From Catenovulum adriaticum (GTDB lineage Bacteria; Pseudomonadota; Gammaproteobacteria; Enterobacterales; Alteromonadaceae), in contig NZ_CP109965.1 of assembly GCF_026725475.1 (NCBI RefSeq), positions 2,852,001 through 2,916,000 on the forward strand: a stretch of DNA of 64,000 nt. The letters run 5' to 3'. Position 1 is the first letter of the stretch; every line of letters begins with the position of its first letter. A model generated the notes under the pieces. It worked only from the letters and a program-made list of their open reading frames with translations. It ran no database searches and was not told where the DNA came from. Below, in pieces: positions 53,730 to 63,007 of the stretch. A program made the position numbers and the translations under genes.

Positions 53730-54809
53730 TTATTTAACCAGCCAAGGTTGCGAAAACCAATAAAAACGGCCACTGCCATCTGCAATTGGCAAGGTGCAAT
53801 TATATCTCGTTCGGCCTTTATTTAAACTTTGCTGCGCCGTTATTTTACTGACTTGATCTTTATGCAATATATCAGCGTTTGGCTGAGAGCTAACATAACA
53901 AGCTAATTGATTACGGTTATTAATTTTTGTCAGCCAATGTAAATCAACACTTGGCGGATTAGACTGGCTAGCCAACAACGGACTTGGTAATTTTTTATAA
54001 TCAATAGGCAAAGCTTTACTGTTAAGTTTAACGGCCAGCGTTTTTAAATTGGTATAATTGCCTGATGCCGGAAAACGAGGCAGTGCGGTAAAATCTGAAT
54101 AAGACGCGATCACCCCGCTTTGCTGTCCAAAACCAATTAAATTATTATCACTTAACCAATCTGTTAGCCAAGTATCATACTCACCATACGGAAAGGCGAC
54201 CAATTTAGGTGAGCTACCAAGCTGTTTAGTGATCGCTTTTTCAGTCGACAAAATGGATGATTTAATTTGCTCTTGCCATTGATTCGCCGTCATATCATCA
54301 GGCTGTCTGACCCAATAATCGTGCTGCCAACCATGGTTTGCTATAGTCATTTTTTTATTCTGCCAGGTTTTTAGCTGCTGCCATGATAAATAATGCGACC
54401 TATGTTTTTTTAAGAGCCCAGGATTAACAAAAATAGTGGCTGGCCAACCTCTTTTTTCAAGTTCTGGCAGGGCAACATCCAATAAGTTTAAATAACCATC
54501 ATCAAATGTAATAGCCACAGATTTATCGGCTAACGTTTCGCCTGCTTTTATTTTTTGCAACGCACTAGGTAAATCTACTATGTTAAATTGGTTATCCGCT
54601 AAATAATTTAAGTGCTCAATAAATTCGTCAGGTTTTATGCTTGTTACTGCTGGGGTATCATCTGCCACATGATGATACTGTAATACCACCAAATTAGAAT
54701 TTAGCTCGGTTTTTTCCTCTGCGAGCGCTATTCTGTTAAAATTAACCAATCCAAATAATGCCAATGCGCTGTAACTGATTAATGTTTTTAAACGTTTTAA
54801 ATTTTTCAT
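53730..54809 (-). CDS. Exported polysaccharide deacetylase (NodB-type)
   Basis: A 359-aa protein with signal peptide (about 1-30, ending IALA). The NodB domain spans about 40-265: LQYHHVADD, the metal Asp motif AITFDDGYLNL, the His pair in NHGWQHDYW and FPYGEYD. Such enzymes deacetylate N-acetyl sugars in peptidoglycan or secreted polysaccharide; PgaB-like forms act on poly-GlcNAc. The remaining 90 residues match nothing I know. GGAG 8 nt upstream supports the start, which lies inside the 5' end of the divergent dinF frame. Confidence 0.9.
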   Translation of the reverse strand: MKNLKRLKTLISYSALALFGLVNFNRIALAEEKTELNSNLVVLQYHHVADDTPAVTSIKPDEFIEHLNYLADNQFNIVDLPSALQKIKAGETLADKSVAITFDDGYLNLLDVALPELEKRGWPATIFVNPGLLKKHRSHYLSWQQLKTWQNKKMTIANHGWQHDYWVRQPDDMTANQWQEQIKSSILSTEKAITKQLGSSPKLVAFPYGEYDTWLTDWLSDNNLIGFGQQSGVIASYSDFTALPRFPASGNYTNLKTLAVKLNSKALPIDYKKLPSPLLASQSNPPSVDLHWLTKINNRNQLACYVSSQPNADILHKDQVSKITAQQSLNKGRTRYNCTLPIADGSGRFYWFSQPWLVK

Positions 54810-56155
54810 CTATTCAACTCCGTGCCATTTTGGCGATTGCCATTCCAATGATAGTATCGAATGTTACCACACCTTTATTAGGACTGGTGGATACTGCAGT
54901 ACTTGGGCACTTGCCTCAGCCCCATTTATTGGCAGGCGTCACAATTTCAAGCATGTTGATTACTGCCGCCGTATGGATTTTTGGCTTTTTACGAATGTCA
55001 GTGACTGGCTTAACCGCTCAGGCAAGTGTTAAATCAGATGGTGGCATACAAACCAATATCATTCTAAAACAAACATTAACTATTGCTGGCTTAGCCGCCA
55101 TTTTAATCTTACTACTGCAAAGCCCGTATTTACAATTGGGGTTGTGGTACGCCAACACTGAATCACTTACTCAACTGAGTGCCCGCGATTATTTTGAGAT
55201 TCGAATTTGGGCTATTCCAGCCAGTTTAGCCAACTTAGTGCTGATTGGCTGGTTACTTGCTCAGCATAAAGCTAAGCAAATTATGTGGGTGCAAATTTTA
55301 ATTAATCTCACCAATTTGGTATTAGATTTAATTTTAGTTTACCAGTTTAACTTGGGGGTAAAAGGTGTCGCTTGGGCAAGTTTTATTGCAGAGTATCTAG
55401 GCTTTATTTGTTTGTTATTAATTGCGCGCCCACTCATCTTGCCTAATCGCTTAATCCAGTGGCAACAGAGTTTTAGCTGGCAGCAATTAAAACCTTTTAT
55501 GCTGGTTAATCGAGATATTTTATTACGCACGCTGATATTGCAATCTGCACTGCTGTTTATCACTTTTCAAGGTGCTAGATTGGGCGTGAATATTGTTGCC
55601 AGCAACGCAGTTTTAATGAATTTTATGATGCTGATTTCATTGGGGTTAGATGGTATTGCTTATGCAGCCGAAGTTTTAGTTGGTAAACATTATGGTGCAA
55701 AAAAAGCCAAATTATTAAAACAAACACTAAACGCCTGTGCTTTTTTTACAGCTGTTTTTGCTATTTTTTACAGTTTATTATTTATTATTTTTGGTCAAAA
55801 AATAATAAACTTAATGACAGACATAACGCCAATTCGAGAAATCGCAAGCGACTATTTAATATATATAATGGTGCTGCCGGTTACTGCAGCTGCATGTTTT
55901 TTACTCGACGGAGTGTTTATTGGTTTGGCGGCCAGTAAGACGATGCGAAACAGCATGCTGGTGTCTGTTTGTGCGGTGTTTTTTCCAGTTTGGTTTATTT
56001 GCGATATGGTTTTAAGTGGCATACAAGCTCAGTGGGCGAATCATGCATTATGGATTGCATTAAACACGATGATGATCGCACGAGGCATCACTCTTTATCG
56101 GAAAATACCTGCTTATATTGCTCGCGCTGAATCCTCAAACGTAACCAGCGATTAG
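54782..56155 (+). CDS. dinF: MATE-family transporter, DinF type
   Basis: A 457-aa inner-membrane transporter with about 12 helices. The opening AIPMIVSNVTTPLLGLVDTA matches DinF, a multidrug/toxin-extrusion subgroup linked to the SOS regulon in E. coli. The ATG at 54782 has no clear Shine-Dalgarno and overlaps the divergent deacetylase start by 28 nt. The only nearby in-frame alternative is TTG 54830, which would cut into the first helix. No LexA box was recognised upstream. The 3' end overlaps a convergent small gene by 68 nt. Confidence 0.92.
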   Translation: MFLNVLNFSSIQLRAILAIAIPMIVSNVTTPLLGLVDTAVLGHLPQPHLLAGVTISSMLITAAVWIFGFLRMSVTGLTAQASVKSDGGIQTNIILKQTLTIAGLAAILILLLQSPYLQLGLWYANTESLTQLSARDYFEIRIWAIPASLANLVLIGWLLAQHKAKQIMWVQILINLTNLVLDLILVYQFNLGVKGVAWASFIAEYLGFICLLLIARPLILPNRLIQWQQSFSWQQLKPFMLVNRDILLRTLILQSALLFITFQGARLGVNIVASNAVLMNFMMLISLGLDGIAYAAEVLVGKHYGAKKAKLLKQTLNACAFFTAVFAIFYSLLFIIFGQKIINLMTDITPIREIASDYLIYIMVLPVTAAACFLLDGVFIGLAASKTMRNSMLVSVCAVFFPVWFICDMVLSGIQAQWANHALWIALNTMMIARGITLYRKIPAYIARAESSNVTSD

Positions 56156-56366
56156 CAAAAATGCCAATATAACCAAATACAGCGTAGGAAAAACTCAGTA
56201 AAACAAACACTAACGCAAGATAAAACCAAAAAGGTGCAAAGTACAAGCTTAGCCAAACACCGCCCGAACTAATCCAAAAAGCCAGTACCCCAATAGTAAA
56301 AATGCGCCAGCTTTTAGCTGGCGCATTGCCTAATCGTTCTAATAACGAAATGGGTTCACTCATCAT
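56088..56366 (-). CDS. Small two-helix membrane protein (92 aa)
   Basis: A 92-aa protein with two strong hydrophobic segments (about 22-42 and 46-70; WFYLALVFVLLSFSYAVFGY) and charged ends (SEPISLLERLGNAPAKS; RLRIQREQYKQ). It is probably a real gene because both termini are charged and membrane topology is consistent, and it sits 27 nt after nfuA on the same strand. Its 3' end overlaps dinF by 68 nt. I do not recognise the family. Confidence 0.65.
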   Translation of the reverse strand: MMSEPISLLERLGNAPAKSWRIFTIGVLAFWISSGGVWLSLYFAPFWFYLALVFVLLSFSYAVFGYIGIFANRWLRLRIQREQYKQVFSDKE

Positions 56367-56393
56367 TAATAATTTATTATTAGTCGCTTATCA

Positions 56394-56990
56394 TTAGTAA
56401 TAAGAGTGAGAGCCAGCCTGATGTTCTGTTACATCTTTAACGCCGGTTAGCTCACCTTCAAATTGCTCAATAAGCTGTTTTTCAATGCCTTCTTTTAATG
56501 TGACATCAACCATTGAACAACCATTACAGCCGCCACCAAATTCTAATATAGCAACACCGTCATCAGTTAATTCAATTAAGCTTACTTTACCGCCGTGGTT
56601 GGCAAGCTGCGGGTTAATTGTGCTCACTAATACATATTCAATACGCTCGCGTAACGAGGCATCTTCAGACACCTTACGCATTTTTGCATTAGGCGCTTTT
56701 AACGTTAACTGCGATCCCATTTGATCTGTGACAAAATCAATTGAAGCATCTTCTAAATAAGGCTCGCTATCACGATCGACAACGGCATTAAAATCTTCAA
56801 ATTTCATCACAATGTCACTTTCTTCAATCGCATCAGCAGGACAATATGACACGCCACATTCAGCGTTGGGCGTACCTGGATTAACCACAAAGATACGAAT
56901 TTGAGTGCCATCATCTTGTTTTTCTAACAAGTTGGCAAAGTGCAATTGTGCTGTTTCAGAAATCGCAACTAGGTTTTGAGTTTCGCTCAT
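56394..56990 (-). CDS. nfuA: Fe-S biogenesis protein NfuA
   Basis: A 198-aa [4Fe-4S] carrier. The N-terminal half is an A-type-like domain with lost cysteines, which targets client proteins. The C-terminal Nfu domain has the cluster-binding CxxC in FGGGCNGCSMVDVTLKEG. NfuA delivers clusters to aconitase, lipoyl synthase and others, especially under oxidative stress. An IscR-like site lies just upstream. The length is close to E. coli NfuA (191 aa). Confidence 0.96.
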   Translation of the reverse strand: MSETQNLVAISETAQLHFANLLEKQDDGTQIRIFVVNPGTPNAECGVSYCPADAIEESDIVMKFEDFNAVVDRDSEPYLEDASIDFVTDQMGSQLTLKAPNAKMRKVSEDASLRERIEYVLVSTINPQLANHGGKVSLIELTDDGVAILEFGGGCNGCSMVDVTLKEGIEKQLIEQFEGELTGVKDVTEHQAGSHSYY

Positions 56991-56994
56991 ATAA

Positions 56995-57020
56995 AGTACC
57001 TGACTAAATTACTCGGAATT
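56995..57020. promoter_or_regulatory. IscR type 1-like site upstream of nfuA
   Basis: The sequence gtacctgactaaattactcg continuing gaatt resembles the IscR type 1 consensus ATACCYGACTA-W-TAGTCRGGTAT. The left half matches at about 10 of 11 positions and the right half at about 7 of 11. It ends 5 nt from the nfuA start codon. nfuA is a known IscR target in E. coli. Confidence 0.45.
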
Positions 57021-57243
57021 ACGATATGATACTCCGATCTGACTCAACAAAAAAGGTGGTATTAAAAATTTACTCGCTCATATTGCTCAATGTGTTGCTG
57101 TAATCACTTATTTAAACTGCCATCCGGTTGTTGTCTTAAACATTTAAAATCTGCTTAATTTTAATAATAGATAAAGCACTTCTAGAAGATCAAGCCTATG
57201 ATATAATCTGATAGTCGCTTGTACTTGTGGAGTTGTCTGTTTA

Positions 57244-59781
57244 ATGCGCTGCTTTGTTTTATTTTTTATTCTGTTTATTTCAAGCTTTAATTCTGCCGCA
57301 TCGGCAGAGCCTATAATCTCACCTGAATCATATTTTGGGACAGCTTTGGGCGAAAAGCATTTGCGCTACGGACAAATTGAAAATTATTTAACCTACCTAG
57401 CTCAACAAAGTAATAACCTTACTCGAGCGAAATATGGCCAGTCTCATCAAGGTAGAGCCCTAAAGCTTAGTATTATTTCGTCTGCAGAAAACTTAGCTAA
57501 TTTAGATAAGTTAAGAATCCGCCATGAACAGCTAAATAATCCCTACGCGAGCAAGTTAGATACTGAAAACATGCCCGTATTTATTTGGCTAAGCTTTTCG
57601 TCACATGGTAATGAACCCAGTGGCAGTCACGCTGCAATAAAACTCATTCATAAATTATTAACTGACCAAAGCCCGCAAGTACAACAGTGGCTAAAACACA
57701 GTATCATTTTATTAGATACCATTGCCAATCCGGATGGATTTGACAACTTTGCACATTGGGCCAACAAAAACTACAGTCAATACCCAAGTGATGATCGGCA
57801 AAATCAGGCCAATTTAGAGCCTTGGCCAAGCGCCCGAGGCAATCATTATCATTTTGACCTAAACCGTGATTGGCTACCATTAACCCAAATAGAGTCACAA
57901 GCCAGAATTGAGCAGTATCATAAATGGAAACCTAATTTACTGGCTGATTTTCATGAAATGCAATCTGATCACAGTTATTTTTTTCAGCCCGGTGTGCCCA
58001 GCCGAGTTAACCCGCTAACGCCTAAAGAAAACATTCAGCTAACTAAAGCATTAACCGACTACACGGCGAGCAGTTTTGATAAGCAGGGTAAACTCTATTT
58101 TAGCGAAGAAAGATTTGATGATTTTTATATTGGAAAAGGCTCTACCTACCCGGACATTCAAGGTGGGCTAGGCATTTTATTAGAACAAGCAGGGAGTTTA
58201 GGCCAAGTAATAGAAACCCAATTTGGCCAACTTACCTTTGCCAAAACAATAGACAATCAGTTTACTGGCGCCATTTCAATGCTCAGAGCGGCTAACGCTA
58301 AACGGGTTGAGCTATTAAACTATCAACAAAACTTTTTTAAACAATCCATTGAACTAGCAAAACAAGATGATTTATCTGGTTTTATAGTGACAGCGCCCGC
58401 TGGCGATGAACAACAAAAACTGTATCGCTTTTTAAATTTGTTGCAACAACACAAAATAAACGCATTTAAACTCACAGATGATTTAAGCCTAAACAAAGTT
58501 ACTTACAGTAAAGAAACCAGTTATTGGATTCCACTGGCACAAGCGCAATACCGATTAATAAAAAGTTTATTTAGTGAACAAACACAATTTGAAGACCATG
58601 TATTTTATGATGTCACTAATTGGAACTTGGCTTTGGCTCAAGGCATTCAATATCAACCAATAGAAAAGCGTTTATTTGGAATTAAAGCAGATTCAAAGCC
58701 TTGGCAAAAAAATACGCACACCATCGCTGAAAAAAATGCATTAAATCCAGCTGCAACTGCTTGGATATTTAATTGGCAAGCACCAAATGCACCGGCTTTA
58801 TTAACAGCCTTGTTAGCAAAAAAAGTGATTGTTAGAGTAGCAGAAAAACCAATAACAGCAGTAACCCAAACGGGTAATAAAACTTTTTCGGCTGGTAGTT
58901 TATTAGTCATCCGTAGTGAAAATAAGCAAACCGATTTAGAACAGCTGGCACAACTAGCCAACCAATATTTAGTCAGTTACGATAATTTATTAACCACTCA
59001 TACCCCTAACGGCCCCGATTTAGGGAGTGCGTTTCAAGTAAAATTAAGTTTGCCCAATGCCGCCATTTTAATTGGTGACCAAGTGTCGGCTTTTGAAGTG
59101 GGGCAAATTTGGCATCATTTTGATACACAGTTAAATTTACCACTTAACCAATTGAGCATCGCTCGTTTAAAGCAAATCAATTTAGAAAAATATAGCCACT
59201 TAATAATGCCTAGCGGTGATTATCAAACTTTGCCCAAGAGTTGGGTGAATAAGCTCACCAATTGGATAAAACAGGGCGGAACCTTAATCACGTTAAAACG
59301 AGCCAGTTTATGGGCAAGCCAAAAAGGGTTCATTAGCAATGAGTTTTTAACACAGCGAGATCTAGAATTAGCCTTCAAAGAATCTCATTATGATTACCAA
59401 GATCAAGAAGCTTATTTAGCAGAACGCATGCTAACCGGTAGTGTATTTAAATTAAACCTAGATACCAGCCACCCATTAGCTTTGGGCTATGAGCAAAAAG
59501 ACTTATCTATTTTTAAAAATGATAGAGTTATGCTCTTGCAATCTGGCTCGCCTTTTCATGATGTTGCTCGCTATGTCAATGATCCGCTCGTTGCTGGTTA
59601 TGCCAGTAAAGCTAATCAAAAATCATTGGCTAATACTGTCGCATTAACTGCTTATAAGTTAGGTAAAGGCCAGATCATTGCATTTGCCGATGATCCACTT
59701 TACCGAGGTTATTGGTTCGCTAGCGCCCCTTTATTTAACAACAGCATTTATTTTTCGCATTTAATTAATTTCACCCACTAA
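57244..59781 (+). CDS. Exported M14-family zinc carboxypeptidase
   Basis: An 845-aa secreted peptidase. The signal peptide MRCFVLFFILFISSFNSAAS precedes the M14 domain (about 45-345). Zinc ligands are HxxE in FSSHGNEPSGSHAA and His in ADFHEMQSD; the substrate-carboxylate residues lie near FDLNRDW and the catalytic Glu is probably in GILLEQAG. The 450-residue C-terminal region includes a GATase1-like fold (MPSGDYQTLP; WIKQGGTLITLKR). The substrate is unknown. It converges with comF, overlapping by 4 nt. Confidence 0.92.
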   Translation: MRCFVLFFILFISSFNSAASAEPIISPESYFGTALGEKHLRYGQIENYLTYLAQQSNNLTRAKYGQSHQGRALKLSIISSAENLANLDKLRIRHEQLNNPYASKLDTENMPVFIWLSFSSHGNEPSGSHAAIKLIHKLLTDQSPQVQQWLKHSIILLDTIANPDGFDNFAHWANKNYSQYPSDDRQNQANLEPWPSARGNHYHFDLNRDWLPLTQIESQARIEQYHKWKPNLLADFHEMQSDHSYFFQPGVPSRVNPLTPKENIQLTKALTDYTASSFDKQGKLYFSEERFDDFYIGKGSTYPDIQGGLGILLEQAGSLGQVIETQFGQLTFAKTIDNQFTGAISMLRAANAKRVELLNYQQNFFKQSIELAKQDDLSGFIVTAPAGDEQQKLYRFLNLLQQHKINAFKLTDDLSLNKVTYSKETSYWIPLAQAQYRLIKSLFSEQTQFEDHVFYDVTNWNLALAQGIQYQPIEKRLFGIKADSKPWQKNTHTIAEKNALNPAATAWIFNWQAPNAPALLTALLAKKVIVRVAEKPITAVTQTGNKTFSAGSLLVIRSENKQTDLEQLAQLANQYLVSYDNLLTTHTPNGPDLGSAFQVKLSLPNAAILIGDQVSAFEVGQIWHHFDTQLNLPLNQLSIARLKQINLEKYSHLIMPSGDYQTLPKSWVNKLTNWIKQGGTLITLKRASLWASQKGFISNEFLTQRDLELAFKESHYDYQDQEAYLAERMLTGSVFKLNLDTSHPLALGYEQKDLSIFKNDRVMLLQSGSPFHDVARYVNDPLVAGYASKANQKSLANTVALTAYKLGKGQIIAFADDPLYRGYWFASAPLFNNSIYFSHLINFTH

Positions 59782-60458
59782 TCTAAGCGAGCCCAGCAAA
59801 CACAGGCTGCTGACACTTGTGCAGCCCCTGCATTTAATAAAATTTGCGAAAAAGCTTGCAGCGTGGCCCCCGTTGTAACTACATCATCGACAATCAAAAT
59901 ACGTCGTCCTGTTATAGTTGAAACATTTTTTACGACAAAGGCCTGACTTAAATTATAAGCTCTTTGTTTGGCATTTAATTTAGCTTGTTGACGTGTATAG
60001 CGAACTCGCTTGGTTGAATTTAAGACAGGCAACTGAGTTAATCGCTGCAATAGATTAGCCAGCCAATGAGCCTGATTAAAGCCTCGCATATAATACCGCC
60101 ACCAATGCAAAGGCACTGGTGCTAAATAATCATAAGCAGAAAAATCAACATTTTGGCTTAAAATAAGCTTTTTCAAACACGCTTTAGCCACCGGGTTTGC
60201 TTGATATTTAACTTGCGGGATTAAAAAATCAAATGGTGCTTGGTATTCATCAAAACAATACAATTGATTTATATTAGAGAGTTTTAACATACGCTGAGCA
60301 TCCGGCCTAAATAATATATCCTCCCAAGCTAAATGGGTAGGCGAGCTTAATACTTGGCTTAAACAATGTTCACAAATTGTATCTGCTCTATCAATTAAGC
60401 TATCGCATAAATAACAGCGGATAAACGCAAGTGAAGGCTTATGTGATAATATCTTCAT
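59778..60458 (-). CDS. comF: ComF/GntX-family phosphoribosyltransferase-like protein
   Basis: A 226-aa protein. N-terminal zinc-finger Cys pairs (CYLCDSLID and ICEHC) are followed by a phosphoribosyltransferase-like domain with the PRPP motif ILIVDDVVTTGATLQAF. In naturally competent bacteria ComF supports DNA uptake; the E. coli homologue GntX helps use DNA as nutrient. It is divergent from bioH by 34 bp, the usual gntX-bioH neighbourhood, which confirms both assignments. Confidence 0.94.
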   Translation of the reverse strand: MKILSHKPSLAFIRCYLCDSLIDRADTICEHCLSQVLSSPTHLAWEDILFRPDAQRMLKLSNINQLYCFDEYQAPFDFLIPQVKYQANPVAKACLKKLILSQNVDFSAYDYLAPVPLHWWRYYMRGFNQAHWLANLLQRLTQLPVLNSTKRVRYTRQQAKLNAKQRAYNLSQAFVVKNVSTITGRRILIVDDVVTTGATLQAFSQILLNAGAAQVSAACVCWARLD

Positions 60459-60492
60459 TTTTCATCCTTGAATTTATATAGACTACCAAAAT

Positions 60493-61239
60493 ATGACAAA
60501 ACCACACTTATATCTAATTCATGGTTGGGGCATGAATAAAGCGATCTGGCAACCTATTACTTATTCGCTTACTGAATATTTTGAAATTCATTTATTAGAT
60601 TTACCCGGCTATGGCGATGCCCATGCAAGCTACCCAGCAAATTATAGTTTAACCAACATTAGCCAACAGCTTGCGGAACAAATTGAGGTGCCCGGCCTCA
60701 TCTTAGGCTGGTCATTGGGTGGCTTAGTCGCTCAGCAAATTGCCATCAGCAATCCTGAAAAACTCACCTACTTAATCAGTCTAGCTTCAACCCCTTGTTT
60801 TCAAGCTCACACTAAGTGGCCAGGTATTCGACCTGAGATACTACAAACCTTTCAGCAACAATTAGCCAATGATTATCAAAAAACAATAGAACGATTTTTG
60901 GCTATTCAAGCCATGGGCAGCACCACAGCTAAACAAGATATAAAATTAATAAAGCAGCTATTAATGCAGCATACCAGCCCCTGTAAAAATGTGTTGACAG
61001 CCGGGTTAAGTATTTTAGAACAAGCTGATTTACGTTTAAATATAGCTGACATAAAAACACCCTGTACCAGACTATACGGAAAATTAGACAGCTTAGTACC
61101 AGCCAAAGCGATAGCGCCTATTCAACAGCTACATCCACAAAGCCAATATTACGTATTCGAAAAAGCGTCTCATGCTCCTTTTATTTCGCATCCTGATGAG
61201 TTTAGTCAAGTTATCTTGTCACTATTGCACAAAATTTAA
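60493..61239 (+). CDS. bioH: Pimeloyl-ACP methyl ester carboxylesterase
   Basis: A 248-aa alpha/beta hydrolase. It removes the methyl group from pimeloyl-ACP methyl ester to end pimelate assembly for biotin. The opening LYLIHGWGMNKAIWQPI is typical. The nucleophile is GWSLGGLVA (Ser about 82), the acid is in YGKLDSLVP and the His in EKASHAPFIS. Divergent from comF, as in E. coli. A terminator follows. Confidence 0.94.
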   Translation: MTKPHLYLIHGWGMNKAIWQPITYSLTEYFEIHLLDLPGYGDAHASYPANYSLTNISQQLAEQIEVPGLILGWSLGGLVAQQIAISNPEKLTYLISLASTPCFQAHTKWPGIRPEILQTFQQQLANDYQKTIERFLAIQAMGSTTAKQDIKLIKQLLMQHTSPCKNVLTAGLSILEQADLRLNIADIKTPCTRLYGKLDSLVPAKAIAPIQQLHPQSQYYVFEKASHAPFISHPDEFSQVILSLLHKI

Positions 61240-61242
61240 ATT

Positions 61243-61300
61243 AAAAGCGAAGTAAAAAAACCAGCAACAAACACAGAGACTTTCATTTTTCGCTTTTTTG
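61243..61300 (+). terminator. Terminator of bioH
   Basis: Arms aaaagcgaa (61243-61251) and ttcgctttt (61289-61297) enclose a 37-base loop and are followed by more Ts. A plausible intrinsic terminator. Confidence 0.6.
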
Positions 61301-61377
61301 GTTAATAATTAGCCTTGTTATATTCGCTTAGAATCCAGAAAAGATTCAGCGGTAAAGAGGTTAACAGGAGATTTATT

Positions 61378-61707
61378 TTGGATATTCAGTCTGCATACAA
61401 TTCCGGTTTGTACGGCTTAGCACAAGCTGAACAAGGCATAAATAAAAATGCCCAAGATATTGCCAATAATTCTTTGCGCCAATCCAACAATGAAGAATTG
61501 AATGCCCAAGCTAATAATGCAGAACAAAATGCAGCCAATGCAGAGCAAGCACAAACAGAATTGAATCATCAGTCACAGCAAAGCCAAACCGAGTTAACTG
61601 ACAATTTGGTTGATTTAAACGTAAACCAATTACAGGCAGATGCGAATATAAAAACCTTGCAAACAGCCAACGAAGTGATTGGCAGCATCATTGATATTAA
61701 AGTTTAA
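61378..61707 (+). CDS. Small flagellar rod/hook-like protein, TTG start
   Basis: A 109-aa protein from TTG 61378, chosen because AGGAG lies 7 nt upstream; an in-frame ATG at 61315 has no ribosome site. Residues 1-30 (DIQSAYNSGLYGLAQAEQGI, then NKNAQDIANNSL) resemble the N-terminal helix of flagellar rod and hook proteins such as FlgB/FlgC. The middle is Gln/Asn/Ala-rich and helical, and the end (LQTANEVIGSIIDIKV) matches the C-terminal rod-protein style. No flagellar cluster is nearby. The function is unknown. The SprA-type metalloprotease gene follows 39 nt later. Confidence 0.78.
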   Translation: MDIQSAYNSGLYGLAQAEQGINKNAQDIANNSLRQSNNEELNAQANNAEQNAANAEQAQTELNHQSQQSQTELTDNLVDLNVNQLQADANIKTLQTANEVIGSIIDIKV

Positions 61708-61746
61708 CCCAACACTACAATAGCAAATTAAGGCTTATTTACGGTA

Positions 61747-62769
61747 ATGAACATAGTCACTCAGTTTCCTGTTAATTTGAATCTGAACTTAGCAAACCCT
61801 CACACTGAAGAGGCACGCAAAGAGGCTTTGTCACGCCAAGCTATTAGCGAAGCGGCTGAAAATGAGCAATCTCCGTCCCAGTCGGGTACTGGAGCTGACC
61901 AAGAAAAAAACCTAAAACGTGGTTTACAACAAAGTTTAACGTATGATTTTTCCCGTCAGGAGTTAAATAAACAAGCTGCAGCTAATTATGATGTCACCAA
62001 TCCAAATTCTGAGTTAAACGATGCTTCAGCGCAGCAAGATGCCACTCAAGATCAGGAAAACAGAGGTCAATCTTTTACCCAACAAAATGCTGAACCGAGC
62101 GATAAAATCACGCCTGAACAGCAACAAGAAGATCAAGAACTTGACGATCTTAAGCAAAGAGATCAAGAAGTTAGAATTCATGAACAAGCACATGCCAATA
62201 CTGGCGGACAGTATGCCGGTAGCCCACAATATGAATTTGAGCGTGGCCCGGATGGGAAAAATTATGCAGTAGAAGGCGAAGTAAAGATTGATGTATCACC
62301 CGTTAGTGGTGATCCACAAGCAACAATTGAAAAAATGGATCAGGTTAAACGGGCAGCATTAGCGCCTGCTGAACCTTCTAGCGCAGATCGAAAAGTAGCA
62401 AACGAAGCCGCTCAAACCGCGCAAGAAGCTAGAGCTGAACTCATTCAGGCTCAATCCAATAATGAAACTGTTGACCCTGAACAAAATATAAATGCTGCGC
62501 CAAGCACTGTAAACACAGTTCCTTTTGCTGAGCCTGATATTCAAACTCAAACAACCCCGTCGGTTGCTGATGTATTTCAAAATACTCAAACCGAGCAAGC
62601 GTCCATCCCCAAGTTCGAACCTAAACAAACCTTAGCCCAAAACTCAGATCAAGCTTCGCTTAACATTGAACAAAGAGATCAAAATATAAATGCCAGAGCC
62701 TTAAAAATTGAGCGTTTTTATCAACAAAGCAGTGCCCCAAGTGAGCTTAGTTTTACCCGATACGCTTAA
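61747..62769 (+). CDS. SprA-related putative metalloprotease (CJM1_0395 family)
   Basis: A 340-aa protein. A disordered Gln/Glu/Asn-rich N-terminal half is followed by the family core at about 130-235: EVRIHEQAHANTGGQYAG with the HExxH zinc motif, YEFERGPDGKNYAVEGEVKI, and the helix of alternating Ala/Glu after AALAPAEPSSADRKVA. The tail is again low complexity. There is no signal peptide. The family is conserved but poorly characterised; catalytic activity is inferred from HExxH. It pairs with the preceding rod-like protein gene. Confidence 0.87.
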   Translation: MNIVTQFPVNLNLNLANPHTEEARKEALSRQAISEAAENEQSPSQSGTGADQEKNLKRGLQQSLTYDFSRQELNKQAAANYDVTNPNSELNDASAQQDATQDQENRGQSFTQQNAEPSDKITPEQQQEDQELDDLKQRDQEVRIHEQAHANTGGQYAGSPQYEFERGPDGKNYAVEGEVKIDVSPVSGDPQATIEKMDQVKRAALAPAEPSSADRKVANEAAQTAQEARAELIQAQSNNETVDPEQNINAAPSTVNTVPFAEPDIQTQTTPSVADVFQNTQTEQASIPKFEPKQTLAQNSDQASLNIEQRDQNINARALKIERFYQQSSAPSELSFTRYA

Positions 62770-62906
62770 AATAAAGGCGAGATACTACCCATTATATCAT
62801 TATAAATATTGCTGGTACCCGGAGCTATAATTTAATACAAGGTTTATGTGGTAATAAACTTGTGCCTTTGCTTTATTGAGCCCGCTTAGGAGTTTATTGA
62901 CAGGTT

Positions 62907-62938
62907 GGAAAAAAAGTGCGGAACCGCACTTTTTTAAA
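62907..62938. terminator. Strong bidirectional terminator between the protease gene and pyrE
   Basis: Arms aaaaaaagtgcgg (about 62909-62921) and ccgcactttttt (about 62924-62935) with a 2-base centre, flanked by A- and T-runs. It can end both convergent transcripts. Confidence 0.85.
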
Positions 62939-63007
62939 TACAGCGTTTACTACCTAAACAAACTAAACCACTCATTTAATTTGCTTAGGCGAAATAAACC
63001 ATCAGCG

